64,000 nucleotides of DNA from positions 186,001 through 250,000 of the forward strand of contig NZ_JABAFC010000001.1 of assembly GCF_012843435.1 (NCBI RefSeq). The letters run 5' to 3'. Below are positions 1 to 9,805 of the stretch, one piece after another (positions within the stretch are counted from its first letter, which is position 1; each line of letters starts with the position of its first letter). Both the position numbers and the translations under genes were made by a program. The notes below the pieces were generated by a model. The model saw only the letters and a list, made by a program, of their open reading frames with translations. It searched no databases and had not been told where the DNA came from. The DNA comes from Psychrobacillus sp. BL-248-WT-3. Its GTDB lineage: Bacteria > Bacillota > Bacilli > Bacillales_A > Planococcaceae.

Positions 1-536
1 TTGATGGATTAAATATACAAAAAAATGTTGAACTAAATTCTGCTTGTCAGAGATTTAAAAAACTTCCACTTGAATTACGCTTACAATCTCTTTCAACTAT
101 TTTTGAATTTCACGTTCATGTAGAAAAAAATAATTATGTAGCGATAGACTTTTACGATGGAAGCATCTTATATGACTTTAAACAAAATATAACTAAAATA
201 TGTGACGTGGATCTATACCAAGTAAAACCGTTTTATAACCAAGTAGGAAGGCTTTGGGGCTCTTCCAGATTTATGTCACCAGAAGAGTTTACCATTGCAT
301 CCGAAATTGATGGTCGATCCAATGTTTTCAATATGGGAGCCATGGCATTCGCTTTAGTTGGTGGAGCTCTTGACCGTTCCTATGATACGTGGGAAGCAGG
401 GAGAGAATTATATCAGGTCGCTAAGAAAGCAGTGGAAAAGAATAGAAACAATCGTTATGCATCAGTAATAGATTTCTATACTGAATGGAAGTTTTACGTA
501 GAGGAATATGGTACTGATCCTCCCCAAAAAGTGTAA
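1..536 (+). CDS. Protein-kinase-like protein, C-terminal part (5' end outside window)
   Basis: The reading frame is open from base 3 and has no start inside the window, so this is the C-terminal ~177 residues of a longer protein. A DFYDGS segment near the left edge resembles the metal-binding DFG region of protein-kinase folds, followed by GSSRFMSPEE (like an activation-segment APE motif) and IDGRSNVFNMGAMAFAL (like the following helix with the conserved Asp). Together these suggest the C-lobe of a serine/threonine-kinase-like or phosphotransferase-like protein. The N-lobe and catalytic loop cannot be checked. The gene ends just before a strong terminator. An internal GTG at 207 is not a credible start because homologous-looking sequence continues upstream of it. 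Confidence 0.7.
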   Translation, partial: DGLNIQKNVELNSACQRFKKLPLELRLQSLSTIFEFHVHVEKNNYVAIDFYDGSILYDFKQNITKICDVDLYQVKPFYNQVGRLWGSSRFMSPEEFTIASEIDGRSNVFNMGAMAFALVGGALDRSYDTWEAGRELYQVAKKAVEKNRNNRYASVIDFYTEWKFYVEEYGTDPPQKV

Positions 537-568
537 TAGCTGTAACCTGGATTTAAAAGTATAGAGCG

Positions 569-605
569 TGCCTCTTGCATAGTTACTGCAAGAGGCATTT
601 TTGTT
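569..605 (+). terminator. Rho-independent terminator
   Basis: A perfect 11-bp stem (569-579 with 587-597), 7-nt loop, followed by a T-rich tract. It closes the kinase-like gene. Confidence 0.9.
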
Positions 606-966
606 TACACTTTTTCCGTATGATAGAAATGAATCAGTTTCTAGAAAATTATATTTTTGTATCTAAAAGGAATAAGAACTAGCTAGATAGAATAATAAAA
701 GTAGCTTATGCTCATCCAATTAACTTTCTAGGTTAGTTAATGCATAACTTCTAAAAAAGAATATTTGATTAGCAAACTATTTAATGAAATTAATGAGATT
801 ATAAACAAAAAAGAGTCTTTGTAACTGAAGCAAACACCGTGTTTGAAAAAGAGAGAAATCGGGGAAATAGAAAGATGAGACCTTTTGAAACATAAGAAAA
901 AATCAAAGATAATTATCACAACTATTTTATATCTTACCTATACCTGGGAGAAAAGGACAGAGCGCC
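606..966. other. Intergenic stretch without a supported gene
   Basis: About 360 AT-rich bases. Short open frames exist on both strands, but none has a ribosome-binding site or recognisable product. The ribosome-binding site of the next gene (GGAGAAAAGGA) is at its right end. Nothing else stands out. Confidence 0.5.
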
Positions 967-2319
967 ATGGAGAATGCAGTATTATTATTAAAAAATGTTA
1001 ATGTAGTAGATGTAATTACTGGGAAAATTACTTATTCACATCTTCTTATCCAAAATGGCTATATTACTAGAATTTTTTCTGCCCACAAGCAGATTGGTAA
1101 TATTCATAAAAAAGCGGTTATTTATGATTTGAAAAGAAAGTATGTAATACCAGGTTTAATTGATATGCACGTACATATGAAAAAGGATTATGCTCCTATT
1201 TTTACTGCAGCGGGCGTTACAACCGTTCGTAATACGGGCGGAAATGTTGGTGAATTAGAAAACCTAATACATGCGAATGACGGTGCACCAACACCAAGAG
1301 TTATTTCCTCAGATAGAATTATCGATGGACCACCTGGGTTGTGGGGTGAAAATAGTCCATGGAACATAAATGTAAATGATGCACAGAGTGCTAGAGCAGA
1401 GGTTAGAAGGCAGGTTGAAGCTGGTGCTGATTTCATTAAGGTGTATGGGTGGTTATCGAAAGAAATAATGGAAGTAGTCGTCGATGAAGCAAAAAAACAT
1501 CAGAGAGAAGTCAGTTGTGATTTAATACATTCCGTAGATGTAACTGCAACGGATGCTGCTAAAATGGGTATTAAATGGAACGAGCATGCTTCAGGTATTT
1601 TAAAAGATCTTTTCCCAGAATGGACCATGCAAGCAAATGAAGACGTATGGAAGGATATTGACTGGGAGAATCCTGATGAGAAAAAGATTAGAGATGTTTG
1701 TAAAGTATTGGTGGAATATAATGTTGTGCTTTGTCCGACAATGGTTTTGTATGACCAAGCCAATTTAATGCGGAATTACTGGTATTCTGAAGAAAAGATA
1801 ATGGACAAAATTAAAGAGAATTCGGTGTTAATGCAGCATTGGAGACGCTTTATTGAAAATACAAGTTCATTGAGTATATTAGGAATGCAACATACCTTTA
1901 ACAAAGCTATTACCAAAGCTTATTTTGACTTAGGGGGCCTAGTGGTAGCTGGTACTGATACTCCTGCTGGTATTTTCACATTTCCTGGTATGGCGCTTCA
2001 CAGAGAGCTAGAGCTATTCGTTAAAAATGGTCTATCTGAAATAGATGCGATAAGGACAGCTACAATAAATGCAGCAGATGCTCTTAATAGACAAGATATA
2101 GGAGTCATTCAAGAAGGAACAATTGCGGATATGGTAGTACTAGAAAAAAATCCTTTAAAAGACATACGTTGCACAAAAGAAATTCATAGTATTATTAAGG
2201 GAGGGACTGTATATACGCAAGATGAATTACTTGAAAAAGTTCCTGTGGAGGAGAATATTAAAAAATCTGTAGAGGAATTTATGAATAGTTTTCTAGATAC
2301 CAATTACAAATCAGGCTAA
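967..2319 (+). CDS. Amidohydrolase (imidazolonepropionase/prolidase-like metal-dependent hydrolase)
   Basis: A 450-residue TIM-barrel amidohydrolase. The metal-binding HxH is at residues 68-70 in the sequence PGLIDMHVH, after the typical small beta-sandwich N-terminus. FIKVYGW places a Lys at 158 that could be the carboxylated bridging lysine. Candidate metal histidines are H188 and H207, and the late catalytic Asp is D331 in VAGTDTP. The C-terminus again forms the beta-sandwich (GTIADMVVLEKNPL). This arrangement is typical of the imidazolonepropionase-like/Xaa-Pro dipeptidase-related family, whose substrates are peptides or N-acyl compounds. The actual substrate cannot be read from sequence. 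It stands alone between terminators; an ATG with GGAGAAAAGGA upstream supports the start. Confidence 0.85.
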   Translation: MENAVLLLKNVNVVDVITGKITYSHLLIQNGYITRIFSAHKQIGNIHKKAVIYDLKRKYVIPGLIDMHVHMKKDYAPIFTAAGVTTVRNTGGNVGELENLIHANDGAPTPRVISSDRIIDGPPGLWGENSPWNINVNDAQSARAEVRRQVEAGADFIKVYGWLSKEIMEVVVDEAKKHQREVSCDLIHSVDVTATDAAKMGIKWNEHASGILKDLFPEWTMQANEDVWKDIDWENPDEKKIRDVCKVLVEYNVVLCPTMVLYDQANLMRNYWYSEEKIMDKIKENSVLMQHWRRFIENTSSLSILGMQHTFNKAITKAYFDLGGLVVAGTDTPAGIFTFPGMALHRELELFVKNGLSEIDAIRTATINAADALNRQDIGVIQEGTIADMVVLEKNPLKDIRCTKEIHSIIKGGTVYTQDELLEKVPVEENIKKSVEEFMNSFLDTNYKSG

Positions 2320-2345
2320 TCAAAAATAATAAGATAGAATCTTTG

Positions 2346-2384
2346 ACAGGAGCGGCAATTACTAAAGCCTCTCCTGTTTTTATA
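2346..2384 (+). terminator. Rho-independent terminator
   Basis: ACAGGAG (2346-2352) pairs with CTCCTGT (2371-2377), extended by two inner G-C pairs after one mismatch and followed by T residues. It lies just downstream of the amidohydrolase gene. Confidence 0.75.
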
Positions 2385-2525
2385 TGCATTAAAATCTCGT
2401 AAACTCGCATCATAATTGAAATCTATAATTTTTTGTGTACTAATCTCTTAAATTCACACATATATTCATATCTAAGTGATTTATTGGTATGTAATTATTT
2501 TAACTAATGAGTTTGGGGGAATCTA

Positions 2526-5120
2526 ATGAATATCACAGCATACTACCAAAAATCAGTTCAAGAAGTGATGAAAGAGTTTGACGTTACTCAACAAGGGTTA
2601 TCAGATTATGAAGTACGACAAAGACATAAAGAGAATGGCTTCAATGAATTAGAGGAAGGTAAAAGGAAAAATGCCATACAAGTATTTTTAGAGCAGTTTA
2701 ATGATTTTCTAGTCATCATTTTAATAGTTGCTGCTGCTATTTCTGCTTTTTTAGGAGAATTAGAAAGTTCAATAGTTATTGTAATAGTAATTGTATTAAA
2801 TGCAGTTTTAGGGACGGTACAACATATTAAAGCGGAAAAATCATTAGATAGCTTAAAAGAAATGGCCGCTCCTATAGCTAAGGTGCTGAGGAATGGAGAA
2901 GTTATAAAAATTCCATCCCGAGAGGTAGTGGTGGGAGACGTTCTCTATTTAGAAGTGGGAGATTATATTTGTGCAGATGGAAGAATGATGGAAAGCTATA
3001 GATTACAAGTAAATGAGAGTTCATTGACAGGTGAATCCGAAGCAATAGACAAAATTGAAGCTTTAATTGATAAAGAGGAGCTAGCAATTGGTGATAAGCG
3101 TAATATGGTCTTTTCAGGAAGTTTTGTTACGAATGGTAGAGGACGAGCTATTGTAACGTCCATTGGTATGGCGACTGAAATAGGCAAAATAGCTAATCTG
3201 TTACAAAATGCAAAAGAAAAGAAAACCCCCTTACAAATGAATCTGGATCACTTTGGAAAGAGATTGGCTATTGGCATTATCATTATATGCCTAATTATTT
3301 TTGGACTAGACATTCTTAGAGGCCGAGAGCTAGTAGATTCTTTCATGTTTGCGGTATCCTTAGCGGTAGCTGCTATTCCGGAAGCACTAAGTTCAATCGT
3401 CACCATAGTACTTGCATTTGGTACACAGAAAATGGCAAAAGAAAATGCTATTATTCGAAAATTACGAGCAGCTGAAAGTTTAGGGAGTATCTCTGTCATT
3501 TGCACAGACAAAACTGGAACGCTTACACAAAATAAAATGACAGTCCAGCATATGTACGTAAATGAGCAAACTCTAAAAGCTGACAGAGCTAATATCAACA
3601 ACGCACTCCATAAAAATTTAATGAGCATGGCGTTGCTTTGTAATGATTCGATAAGTACTGAAGAAAAAGAAATTGGAGATCCAACAGAAATTGCCCTTTT
3701 GAATTGGAGTAAACTGTATAATTTTGATGAAGGGAACGTACGCCAACAATATTTCCGTGTAGGAGAAATGCCATTTGATTCTAATCGCAAGCTAATGATT
3801 ACGATTCATCGAATAAATAATCGATATATGATGATTACAAAAGGAGCAGTGGATGAGCTATTATCCCGAATAGTAAGAATGGAAACATCTACAGGCATTT
3901 CACCTATTAACATTGGGCAAATCGAAAGGATAAAACAAGCAAACCACCATTTTTCAAGCCAAGGTCTAAGAATCCTTGCGTTTGCTTATAAAGAAGTAGA
4001 TTCCCCGATAGTAAACATGGAAATGGAGCAGGATCTCACGTTCATTGGATTAGTAGCTATGATGGATCCCTTAAGACCAGAAACTAAACAAGCGGTAGAA
4101 GATTGTATTGCTGCAGGTATTAAGCCTGTTATGATTACTGGAGATCATAAGACTACCGCCACTGCTATAGCGAAAGAAATAGGGATAGTAGAAGGTCCTC
4201 AGGAAGTGATGGAAGGGAAGGAAATTGAAAAATTGTCAGATATAGAATTACAAGACATAGTCGAGAATGTCTCTGTATATGCACGAGTATCGCCAGAACA
4301 TAAAATCCGTATAGTAGAAGCTTGGCAAGAAAAAGGTCACGTTGTAGCGATGACTGGTGACGGTGTAAATGATGGACCAGCATTGAAGCAAGCGGACATA
4401 GGGGTTGCAATGGGCATTACAGGTACAGAAGTTGCAAAGGATGCCTCTGCTATGATCTTGACTGATGATAATTTTTCAACCATAGTCAAAGCAGTTTCCA
4501 ATGGGCGAAGTATTTACACGAACATTACCAATTCCATTATGTTTTTGCTATCCGGTAACACTGGGGCTATCCTAGTTGTACTGTATGCAACCATTCTTGC
4601 TTTACCTGCTCCCTTTTTACCGGTTCATCTATTATTCATAAACTTGCTGACGGATAGTTTACCTGCCATTGCAATTGGTTTAGAGCCACACAATAAAAAA
4701 GTAATGAAAGAAAAGCCAAGGGACATTAAGGAACCGCTTCTTAATAAGAAGTTTGCTATACAGGTTGGATTGGAAGGCTTCCTCATCGCAGCAGTAACAA
4801 TTATCGCCTTTCAAATAGGTTTGGCGACTGGCGATACAATGGTCGCGACTACTATGGCGTTTGCAACCTTATGCTTGTCACGATTATTTCATGGCTTCAA
4901 TTGCCGATCAAAAGAGTCCATATTTAAAATTGGATTGTTTTCGAATATAACTGTTTGGATAGCTTTTCTAATTGGTGTCATTCTTTTGAACCTAGTTTTG
5001 ATATTCGAGCTGTTTGATGTTGCCGCAATTAGTCGCTCTCAACTAGCGATGATCTATGGATTGGCTTTCGTACCATTTATAGTTATTCAAATAGATAGAT
5101 TTTTCCTTGCTAAAAAATAA
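2526..5120 (+). CDS. Cation-transporting P-type ATPase, calcium (type II) class
   Basis: An 864-residue P-type ATPase with the full set of landmarks: N-terminal cation-ATPase domain, actuator TGES at 168-171, ion-site helix IPEALSS (285-291), phosphorylated Asp D328 in DKTGTLT, MITGDH, and the hinge TGDGVNDGPALKQADIG, followed by six C-terminal membrane helices. The PEAL variant of the usual PEGL motif plus the SSIVTIVLAFG continuation matches bacterial Ca2+-ATPases of the Listeria LMCA1/B. subtilis YloB group, so calcium export is the best guess. There are no N-terminal heavy-metal CxxC domains. The ATG has a GGGGGAATCTA ribosome-binding site. It is monocistronic by position; no clear terminator follows before the T-box. 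Confidence 0.9.
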   Translation: MNITAYYQKSVQEVMKEFDVTQQGLSDYEVRQRHKENGFNELEEGKRKNAIQVFLEQFNDFLVIILIVAAAISAFLGELESSIVIVIVIVLNAVLGTVQHIKAEKSLDSLKEMAAPIAKVLRNGEVIKIPSREVVVGDVLYLEVGDYICADGRMMESYRLQVNESSLTGESEAIDKIEALIDKEELAIGDKRNMVFSGSFVTNGRGRAIVTSIGMATEIGKIANLLQNAKEKKTPLQMNLDHFGKRLAIGIIIICLIIFGLDILRGRELVDSFMFAVSLAVAAIPEALSSIVTIVLAFGTQKMAKENAIIRKLRAAESLGSISVICTDKTGTLTQNKMTVQHMYVNEQTLKADRANINNALHKNLMSMALLCNDSISTEEKEIGDPTEIALLNWSKLYNFDEGNVRQQYFRVGEMPFDSNRKLMITIHRINNRYMMITKGAVDELLSRIVRMETSTGISPINIGQIERIKQANHHFSSQGLRILAFAYKEVDSPIVNMEMEQDLTFIGLVAMMDPLRPETKQAVEDCIAAGIKPVMITGDHKTTATAIAKEIGIVEGPQEVMEGKEIEKLSDIELQDIVENVSVYARVSPEHKIRIVEAWQEKGHVVAMTGDGVNDGPALKQADIGVAMGITGTEVAKDASAMILTDDNFSTIVKAVSNGRSIYTNITNSIMFLLSGNTGAILVVLYATILALPAPFLPVHLLFINLLTDSLPAIAIGLEPHNKKVMKEKPRDIKEPLLNKKFAIQVGLEGFLIAAVTIIAFQIGLATGDTMVATTMAFATLCLSRLFHGFNCRSKESIFKIGLFSNITVWIAFLIGVILLNLVLIFELFDVAAISRSQLAMIYGLAFVPFIVIQIDRFFLAKK

Positions 5121-5164
5121 ATATTGATTTATGAGTGGAACATTTTGTATAATTCTAATAATAT

Positions 5165-5448
5165 AAAAAGGCGTTGAAGAGGAAAAGTAGAGTGATGATG
5201 TTATATAGAGAGCTTCTGGTGGTGGAAATGAGGCAAGCTAGTCATTCGAACATGATCTCGGAGCTTCGTACTGAACGTTAAACAACTAGTAGGATACGAC
5301 AAGAGTTGGCACTTGTTACCCATGTCAAAGTATAAAGGCTTTTTGCTATGTACTTATGGAGTCAAATGGTGTGAACCATTTGAGTATTAAGGTGGTACCA
5401 CGAGATAACCTCGTCCTTATCGAAATTTCGATATGGATGAGGTTTTTT
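5165..5448 (+). promoter_or_regulatory. T-box riboswitch leader of the methionyl-tRNA synthetase gene, with terminator
   Basis: The leader shows Stem I features (AAGTAGAG, AGAGAG region), a specifier-loop candidate GAAC-ATG-A with the methionine codon at 5252-5254, and the conserved T-box AAGGTGGTACCACG at about 5389-5402. A terminator hairpin follows (5408-5416 with 5435-5443, then a T run). Uncharged tRNA-Met would stabilise the antiterminator through the T-box bulge and allow transcription of the synthetase gene. The agreement of specifier and downstream gene makes the assignment strong; the exact 5' end is uncertain. Confidence 0.9.
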
Positions 5449-5514
5449 ATTTTGGCTGAAGATATTTAAAACTTATTGGCTAAAAAACTTAATGAAGAAA
5501 AGGGGAGAATTAAA

Positions 5515-7173
5515 ATGAACATTTTTATCGGAGGGGCATGGCCATATGCTAATGGATCCTTACATTTGGGTCACATTGCTGCCTTATTACCAGGCGACAT
5601 TTTGGCGAGATATTATAGACAAAAGGGAGAGGAAGTATTGTATGTCTCTGGTAGCGACTGTAACGGTACTCCCATATCCATACGTGCTAATTCTGAAGGC
5701 GTTACAACGAAAGAAATAGCGGATAGATACCATAACGAGTTTAAAGAAACCTTTAATCGTCTGGGCTTTAGTTATGATATGTATACACGAACTGATAGTG
5801 ATCATCATCATAAAGTGGTTAGGCAAATCTTTTTAGAGCTATGGAAGAATGGTTATATTTACGAAAAGGAAATTGAGCAAATCTATTGTGAGTCAGATAA
5901 TCAGTTTTTACCTGACAGGTATGTGGAGGGGAGTTGCCCAAATTGCGGAAGCCGCGCAAGAGGGGACCAGTGTGATGCCTGCTCATTGATTTTAGACCCT
6001 ATGGACTTAACGAATAGAAGCTGCAAGCTATGTGGAAATGAGCCGACAGTTAAAGCTACAAAGCATTTATATTTTCAACTAAGCAGCTTTCAGGAGCAGC
6101 TAGAGAATTATCTTACGTCTGCAAAAGCAAATCATGCGTGGCGAGAAAATGCAGTTCACCTGACCGAGCGATATTTAAATGAAGGCCTTCGAGATCGAGC
6201 GGCTTCAAGGGATCTGCCAAATGGGGTAAGTATACCTATCGAAGGATACGAGGAAAAGAAAGTGTATGTATGGATAGAGGCTGTTTCCGGTTATTACTCA
6301 GCGAGTAAGGAATGGGCGACTCTTAACCAAACGGATGAAAAAGAATTTTGGAATGAACAAACCATTTCCTATTATGTGCATGGTAAAGATAACATCCCAT
6401 TCCATACTGTTATATGGCCAGCGATACTTAAAGGTATTCGTCAAGAAACACTTCCAACTCATATCATTTCCAACGAGTATTTAACGTTGGAAAAGAGAAA
6501 ATTTTCGACTAGTCAAAACTGGGCAGTATGGGCTCCTTATTTTATAGAGAAATATCATCCGGACTCCTTAAGATACTTTTTAACAAGCAATGCGCCCGAA
6601 AACAGAGACTCGGATTTTTCGTGGAGAGAATTTATTCATAGTCATAATGGGGAGCTCCTGGGGGCATATGGAAACTTTATCAATCGCACATTAAAATTCA
6701 TTGAAAAGTCCTTCGAAGGAACAATTCCTGATCGAGCAATAAATACAGAAATAGAAGAATCCACTTTAAACTTATACAGTGTGGTTGGTCAATTAATCGA
6801 AGGGGGTCATTTTAAATTAGCAATAGATTCTATCTTTTCATATATTCGTGAAGCGAATAGATTCTTTGACGTGCAAAAGCCGTGGATACAAGTAAAGGAA
6901 GATAGGGAAAGCTGCCTGGATACACTGGCAAGTTGCGTTTATATCATTGGAAATGTTGCTCAACTATTATCACCGTTCCTTCCTTTCTCAAGTGAGGAAG
7001 TACGAAAAATATTAAAATTAGAAGAATTTCATTGGAAGCCAATAAAAGTGAAAGTAGATAACATAAGCAATATACAACCACTATTTGCAAGAATAGATCC
7101 TAGTACAATTCAAGAGGAAATTGATTATCTGGAAAAACAGTTAAAAAATGTATATGATAAAGGGTTGGGTTAA
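5515..7173 (+). CDS. metS: Methionine--tRNA ligase, T-box-regulated secondary type
   Basis: Charges tRNA-Met with methionine. The 552-residue class I synthetase has a HIGH motif variant HLGH at 17-20 and the KMSKS equivalent KFSTS at 329-333. A zinc knuckle is formed by C141/C144 and C153/C156, with an additional C170-x2-C173 pair. It stops after the anticodon-binding domain without the C-terminal EMAP-like dimerisation domain found in the main Bacillus enzyme. These features fit the second methionyl-tRNA synthetase found in some Bacillales. Start: the ATG at 5515 follows AGGGGAG at proper spacing; an upstream TTG at 5476 lacks a site. Its last few codons lie within the left edge of a dispersed repeat. 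Confidence 0.88.
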   Translation: MNIFIGGAWPYANGSLHLGHIAALLPGDILARYYRQKGEEVLYVSGSDCNGTPISIRANSEGVTTKEIADRYHNEFKETFNRLGFSYDMYTRTDSDHHHKVVRQIFLELWKNGYIYEKEIEQIYCESDNQFLPDRYVEGSCPNCGSRARGDQCDACSLILDPMDLTNRSCKLCGNEPTVKATKHLYFQLSSFQEQLENYLTSAKANHAWRENAVHLTERYLNEGLRDRAASRDLPNGVSIPIEGYEEKKVYVWIEAVSGYYSASKEWATLNQTDEKEFWNEQTISYYVHGKDNIPFHTVIWPAILKGIRQETLPTHIISNEYLTLEKRKFSTSQNWAVWAPYFIEKYHPDSLRYFLTSNAPENRDSDFSWREFIHSHNGELLGAYGNFINRTLKFIEKSFEGTIPDRAINTEIEESTLNLYSVVGQLIEGGHFKLAIDSIFSYIREANRFFDVQKPWIQVKEDRESCLDTLASCVYIIGNVAQLLSPFLPFSSEEVRKILKLEEFHWKPIKVKVDNISNIQPLFARIDPSTIQEEIDYLEKQLKNVYDKGLG

Positions 7174-7505
7174 TTTATGTGCAAAGAAATCTTAAATCAG
7201 AGAGTAGAATTGATTTCCGCGCCAGCCGGACGCTTTCCTCGGGGTGAGCGATAAGCCATCACCCATCGCTTACGCGCGTGGTTGTGATGTCTTATCTGTC
7301 TCCCTCATCCCGTAGGAGTCGCCGTCTGGCGCTCCAATCAATAAATGGAACAGCTTAATCATCGAAACTATCACCAACCCAATTTCGTCATCTATTTAAA
7401 ATTTTAATAGTAATCTGAATGTCCTTTTTATAATATTTACAGTCACTAAGTCACTATAATAAACAATTGTTAGTCAAAATCAACCAATAATTTTAACAAA
7501 GTTTA
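7152..7505 (+). repeat. Dispersed palindromic repeat, copy A (subtype I)
   Basis: Shares long stretches with the copies at 10117, 34811 and 35811. Order in this orientation: a leading GGGTT-ATTTATG segment, CAAAGAAATCTTAAATCAGAG, a GC-rich core bounded by GCGCCAG and CTGGCGC, then CACCAACCC and a tail ending in AATCAACCAATAATTTTAAC. The left edge overlaps the 3' end of the upstream synthetase gene. No open reading frame or transposase is present. Confidence 0.85.
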
Positions 7506-7591
7506 AAAAAATTTAGATACACTAGAAGAAAGGTTTATTTCATATAAGGCAGTCTCCATCTTTTTTTATATGGATATTATGTTAAAATAAA

Positions 7592-7889
7592 AGGCCATGT
7601 TAAAGGCTAGGTTTGATTTATGATGTGTTCTAAGTCGGCAAGTAGATTTGATTTTCGCGCCAACCGGATGCTTTCCGTGGGGTGAGCGATAAGCCATCAC
7701 CCATCGCTTACGCGCGTGGTTGTGATGTCTTATCTGTCTCACTCATCCCACTGGAGTCGCCGTCTGGCGCTCCAATCAATAAATGGAGACCGGCTGCATA
7801 TTTCTATTTATTCACTCCTATAAACAAAGCCGTAATATGACTCCAACACACTTTAAAAATTATTAGAGCAGTCATTTCAATTGTAAAGT
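7592..7889 (+). repeat. Dispersed palindromic repeat, copy B (subtype II)
   Basis: Has the same left segment (TTAAAGGCTAGG-TTGATTTATGATG) and the same GC-rich core as copy A. The tail differs (ATATGACTCCAACACACTT) and matches only the copy at 36176. It lies in the same orientation as copy A, about 90 bp downstream of it. Confidence 0.85.
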
Positions 7890-7983
7890 CGGAATCAAAA
7901 GAACAATAACTTTTACATAGCTAAATAAAAAAATAATTAATTTATAGTAGTTTTTTCCATTTCCTTAAAATAGGGAGGTTAAT

Positions 7984-8457
7984 ATGAAGAAACCAGGTTC
8001 AATTCTGTTGTTATTATTATTTATACTGATGTTAACAGGGTGTAATTACGTAGAAGAAAAGAAAGCTGAAAATATTATTCAAAATTATTATCAAGCAATA
8101 ATAGATGAGGATTATGAGAAAGCATTTAAACAATTACATTTATATGTTACAGAAGAGGGTAAGTTAGCTGGTAAAACTGACTTATCCGAACAGGAAGCAA
8201 AAGCTATATATTTAGAAAAAATCAATCTCTTGGAAGAACAAAAGTATAAACTGAAAGACTTTGAAATTGTAGAGATCGAGTACGAAGACGGGCACTCATT
8301 CTGGCACCATATCAAGCTTGAAGTAGAGCAGGATGGAGAAAAAAGTGAATGGAATGAAGTTGCTTACATTGTTAAAGGAAAGTTATTGATCGGTGAAAAA
8401 GATGACCCATATGCAAAGTATCGAGATGGGAAGATGTTTTTTGAAGAAGAGAAATAA
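7984..8457 (+). CDS. Small lipoprotein, NTF2-like candidate
   Basis: A 157-residue exported lipoprotein. The signal peptide is followed by the lipobox LTGC with lipidated Cys at 20. The mature part is mostly charged and begins with a helix-rich segment (AENIIQNYYQAIIDEDYEKAFKQL) of the kind found in DUF4878/NTF2-like lipoproteins, followed by beta-strand-like stretches. No catalytic motif was recognised. The ATG is preceded by AGGGAGG. It is single, and lies between the repeat pair and the DinB-family gene. Function unknown. Confidence 0.75.
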   Translation: MKKPGSILLLLLFILMLTGCNYVEEKKAENIIQNYYQAIIDEDYEKAFKQLHLYVTEEGKLAGKTDLSEQEAKAIYLEKINLLEEQKYKLKDFEIVEIEYEDGHSFWHHIKLEVEQDGEKSEWNEVAYIVKGKLLIGEKDDPYAKYRDGKMFFEEEK

Positions 8458-8603
8458 CCTGTTGGAAATACATATTCCAGCTAAGTTAAATGATGATACT
8501 ATATTTATATCTTGAATCTGCATTCATATTTAATAAGTCCTTTTACTTGAATAAGACGGCTTATAAATTAAAATGAAAATAGATATAACTAGGAGGTATT
8601 CAT

Positions 8604-9077
8604 ATGTATCGTAAAACAGAAGATTTTATACAAGAATGGGCGATGTCAGCTGATGGTACAGTTAACGTTTTTAAAGCAATGACAGATGATAAGCTGAACC
8701 AAGCAATTGCAGAAAACCATAATACACTAGGATGGTTAGCTTGGCATTTAACGACAGCACCCATTTTTCTAGCTAAGCTAGCAAAAATTGACCTACCATC
8801 TGTTGGGAACCCTAAGGAAGTACCTGGATCAGTTGACACAATTGTCTCTGCTTATGAAACAATGGCAGATGCTTTTAAAGAGGCTGCAGCATCTCTAACG
8901 GATGCAGATTTGGTAGAGCAAGTACCTGCGTTTGGCACTTCTATTCCACGTGGTCAAATATTACGAAAAATCATAGATCATCAAACACATCATCGTGGTC
9001 AAATGACCGTTTTACTTCGCCAAGCAGGATTAGAGGTACCCGGAGTTATGGGACCTACAAAAGAACAACAGATGTAA
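8604..9077 (+). CDS. DinB/YfiT-family metal-dependent protein
   Basis: A 157-residue four-helix-bundle protein of the DinB superfamily. The three metal-binding histidines are visible as H48 (in LAWHLT) and H126/H130 (in DHQTHHRGQ), the last helix being the diagnostic one. Members are often thiol-dependent transferases or hydrolases acting on small molecules, many linked to bacillithiol, but the substrate of this one is not evident. This DinB family is unrelated to DNA polymerase IV, which is encoded elsewhere in the window. AGGAGG lies ahead of the ATG; a terminator follows directly. Confidence 0.88.
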   Translation: MYRKTEDFIQEWAMSADGTVNVFKAMTDDKLNQAIAENHNTLGWLAWHLTTAPIFLAKLAKIDLPSVGNPKEVPGSVDTIVSAYETMADAFKEAAASLTDADLVEQVPAFGTSIPRGQILRKIIDHQTHHRGQMTVLLRQAGLEVPGVMGPTKEQQM

Positions 9078-9083
9078 AGAAGC

Positions 9084-9115
9084 CACCTTCATTTTAAAAA
9101 TGAAGGTGTTTTTTT
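9084..9115 (+). terminator. Rho-independent terminator
   Basis: An 11-bp perfect stem (9084-9094 with 9098-9108), 3-nt loop and a T7 run, directly after the DinB-family gene. Confidence 0.92.
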
Positions 9116-9333
9116 GAGAGAATATATAGAGAGAAAACAGAAACCAGCCAGTTTAAGGTTGGTTTTGAAAATGTGTTATAGGAAACCGCTAAATCTTCTT
9201 GGGGAATATATTTTATATAAAATTTTTAATGTACTGTTAATATAAGTGTTAAAGTTAGAGTAAATTATGAAGTCTAAAAGATGTCGTAATTATAGTATTT
9301 ACTCAAACATTACTTTCTAAGGGAGCTTTTAAA

Positions 9334-9732
9334 TTGAGTATAAAGTTCAAACCCTTTTTAAAAGAAGAGTTAACAGTTGAACACCTGCACTTTGCTTTAC
9401 TCAAAGAAGACATAACTTTATAAGAATTAGTTATGTTTTATATGGATAGAATTGCAAAGTTTGATAAGAATGGTCCTAATCTTAATTTAATTATCGAGAT
9501 AAATCCTCATGCTTTATTTATAGCAGAGGCTTTGCACTATGAAAGAAAGAAACAAGGCGTGAGAGGGTTATTACATGGGATTCCTGTTCTGCTTAAAGAT
9601 AATATTGAAACAAATGATTCTATGCATACAAGCGCTGGGTCACTTGCGCTAGAAAGCTACATTAGTAATCAAGATGCTTTCTTAGTTGATAAAGCTTCAT
9701 CAATCAATGAATTTTTTGGAAATAAATTCTAA
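9334..9732 (+). pseudogene. Amidase-signature enzyme, truncated remnant
   Basis: The frame reads as the N-terminus of an amidase: LTVEHLHFALLKED, an in-frame TAA at 9421-9423, then MDRIAKFDKNGPNLNLIIEINPHA and the family hallmark RGLLHGIPVLLKDNIET with the catalytic-lysine region, then SAGSLALESYISNQDAFLVDK. After that the similarity stops and the frame ends within about 15 codons. Full amidases run to about 480 residues and need the GSS(G)GS signature and catalytic serines, all absent. One internal stop plus loss of the C-terminal three quarters marks it as dead. An AAGGGAG-like site still precedes the TTG at 9334. Confidence 0.8.
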
Positions 9733-9805
9733 TAAATAGCGTATCATAGGCATATGTAGTTCAATTAAGTTTAATAGTAGAACAAAAAGAAAGGAGTAGG
9801 ATATT

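Noticed and set aside
737-919. Short minus-strand frame in the first gap
   Set aside because: No ribosome-binding site, low-complexity hydrophobic sequence, AT-rich region.
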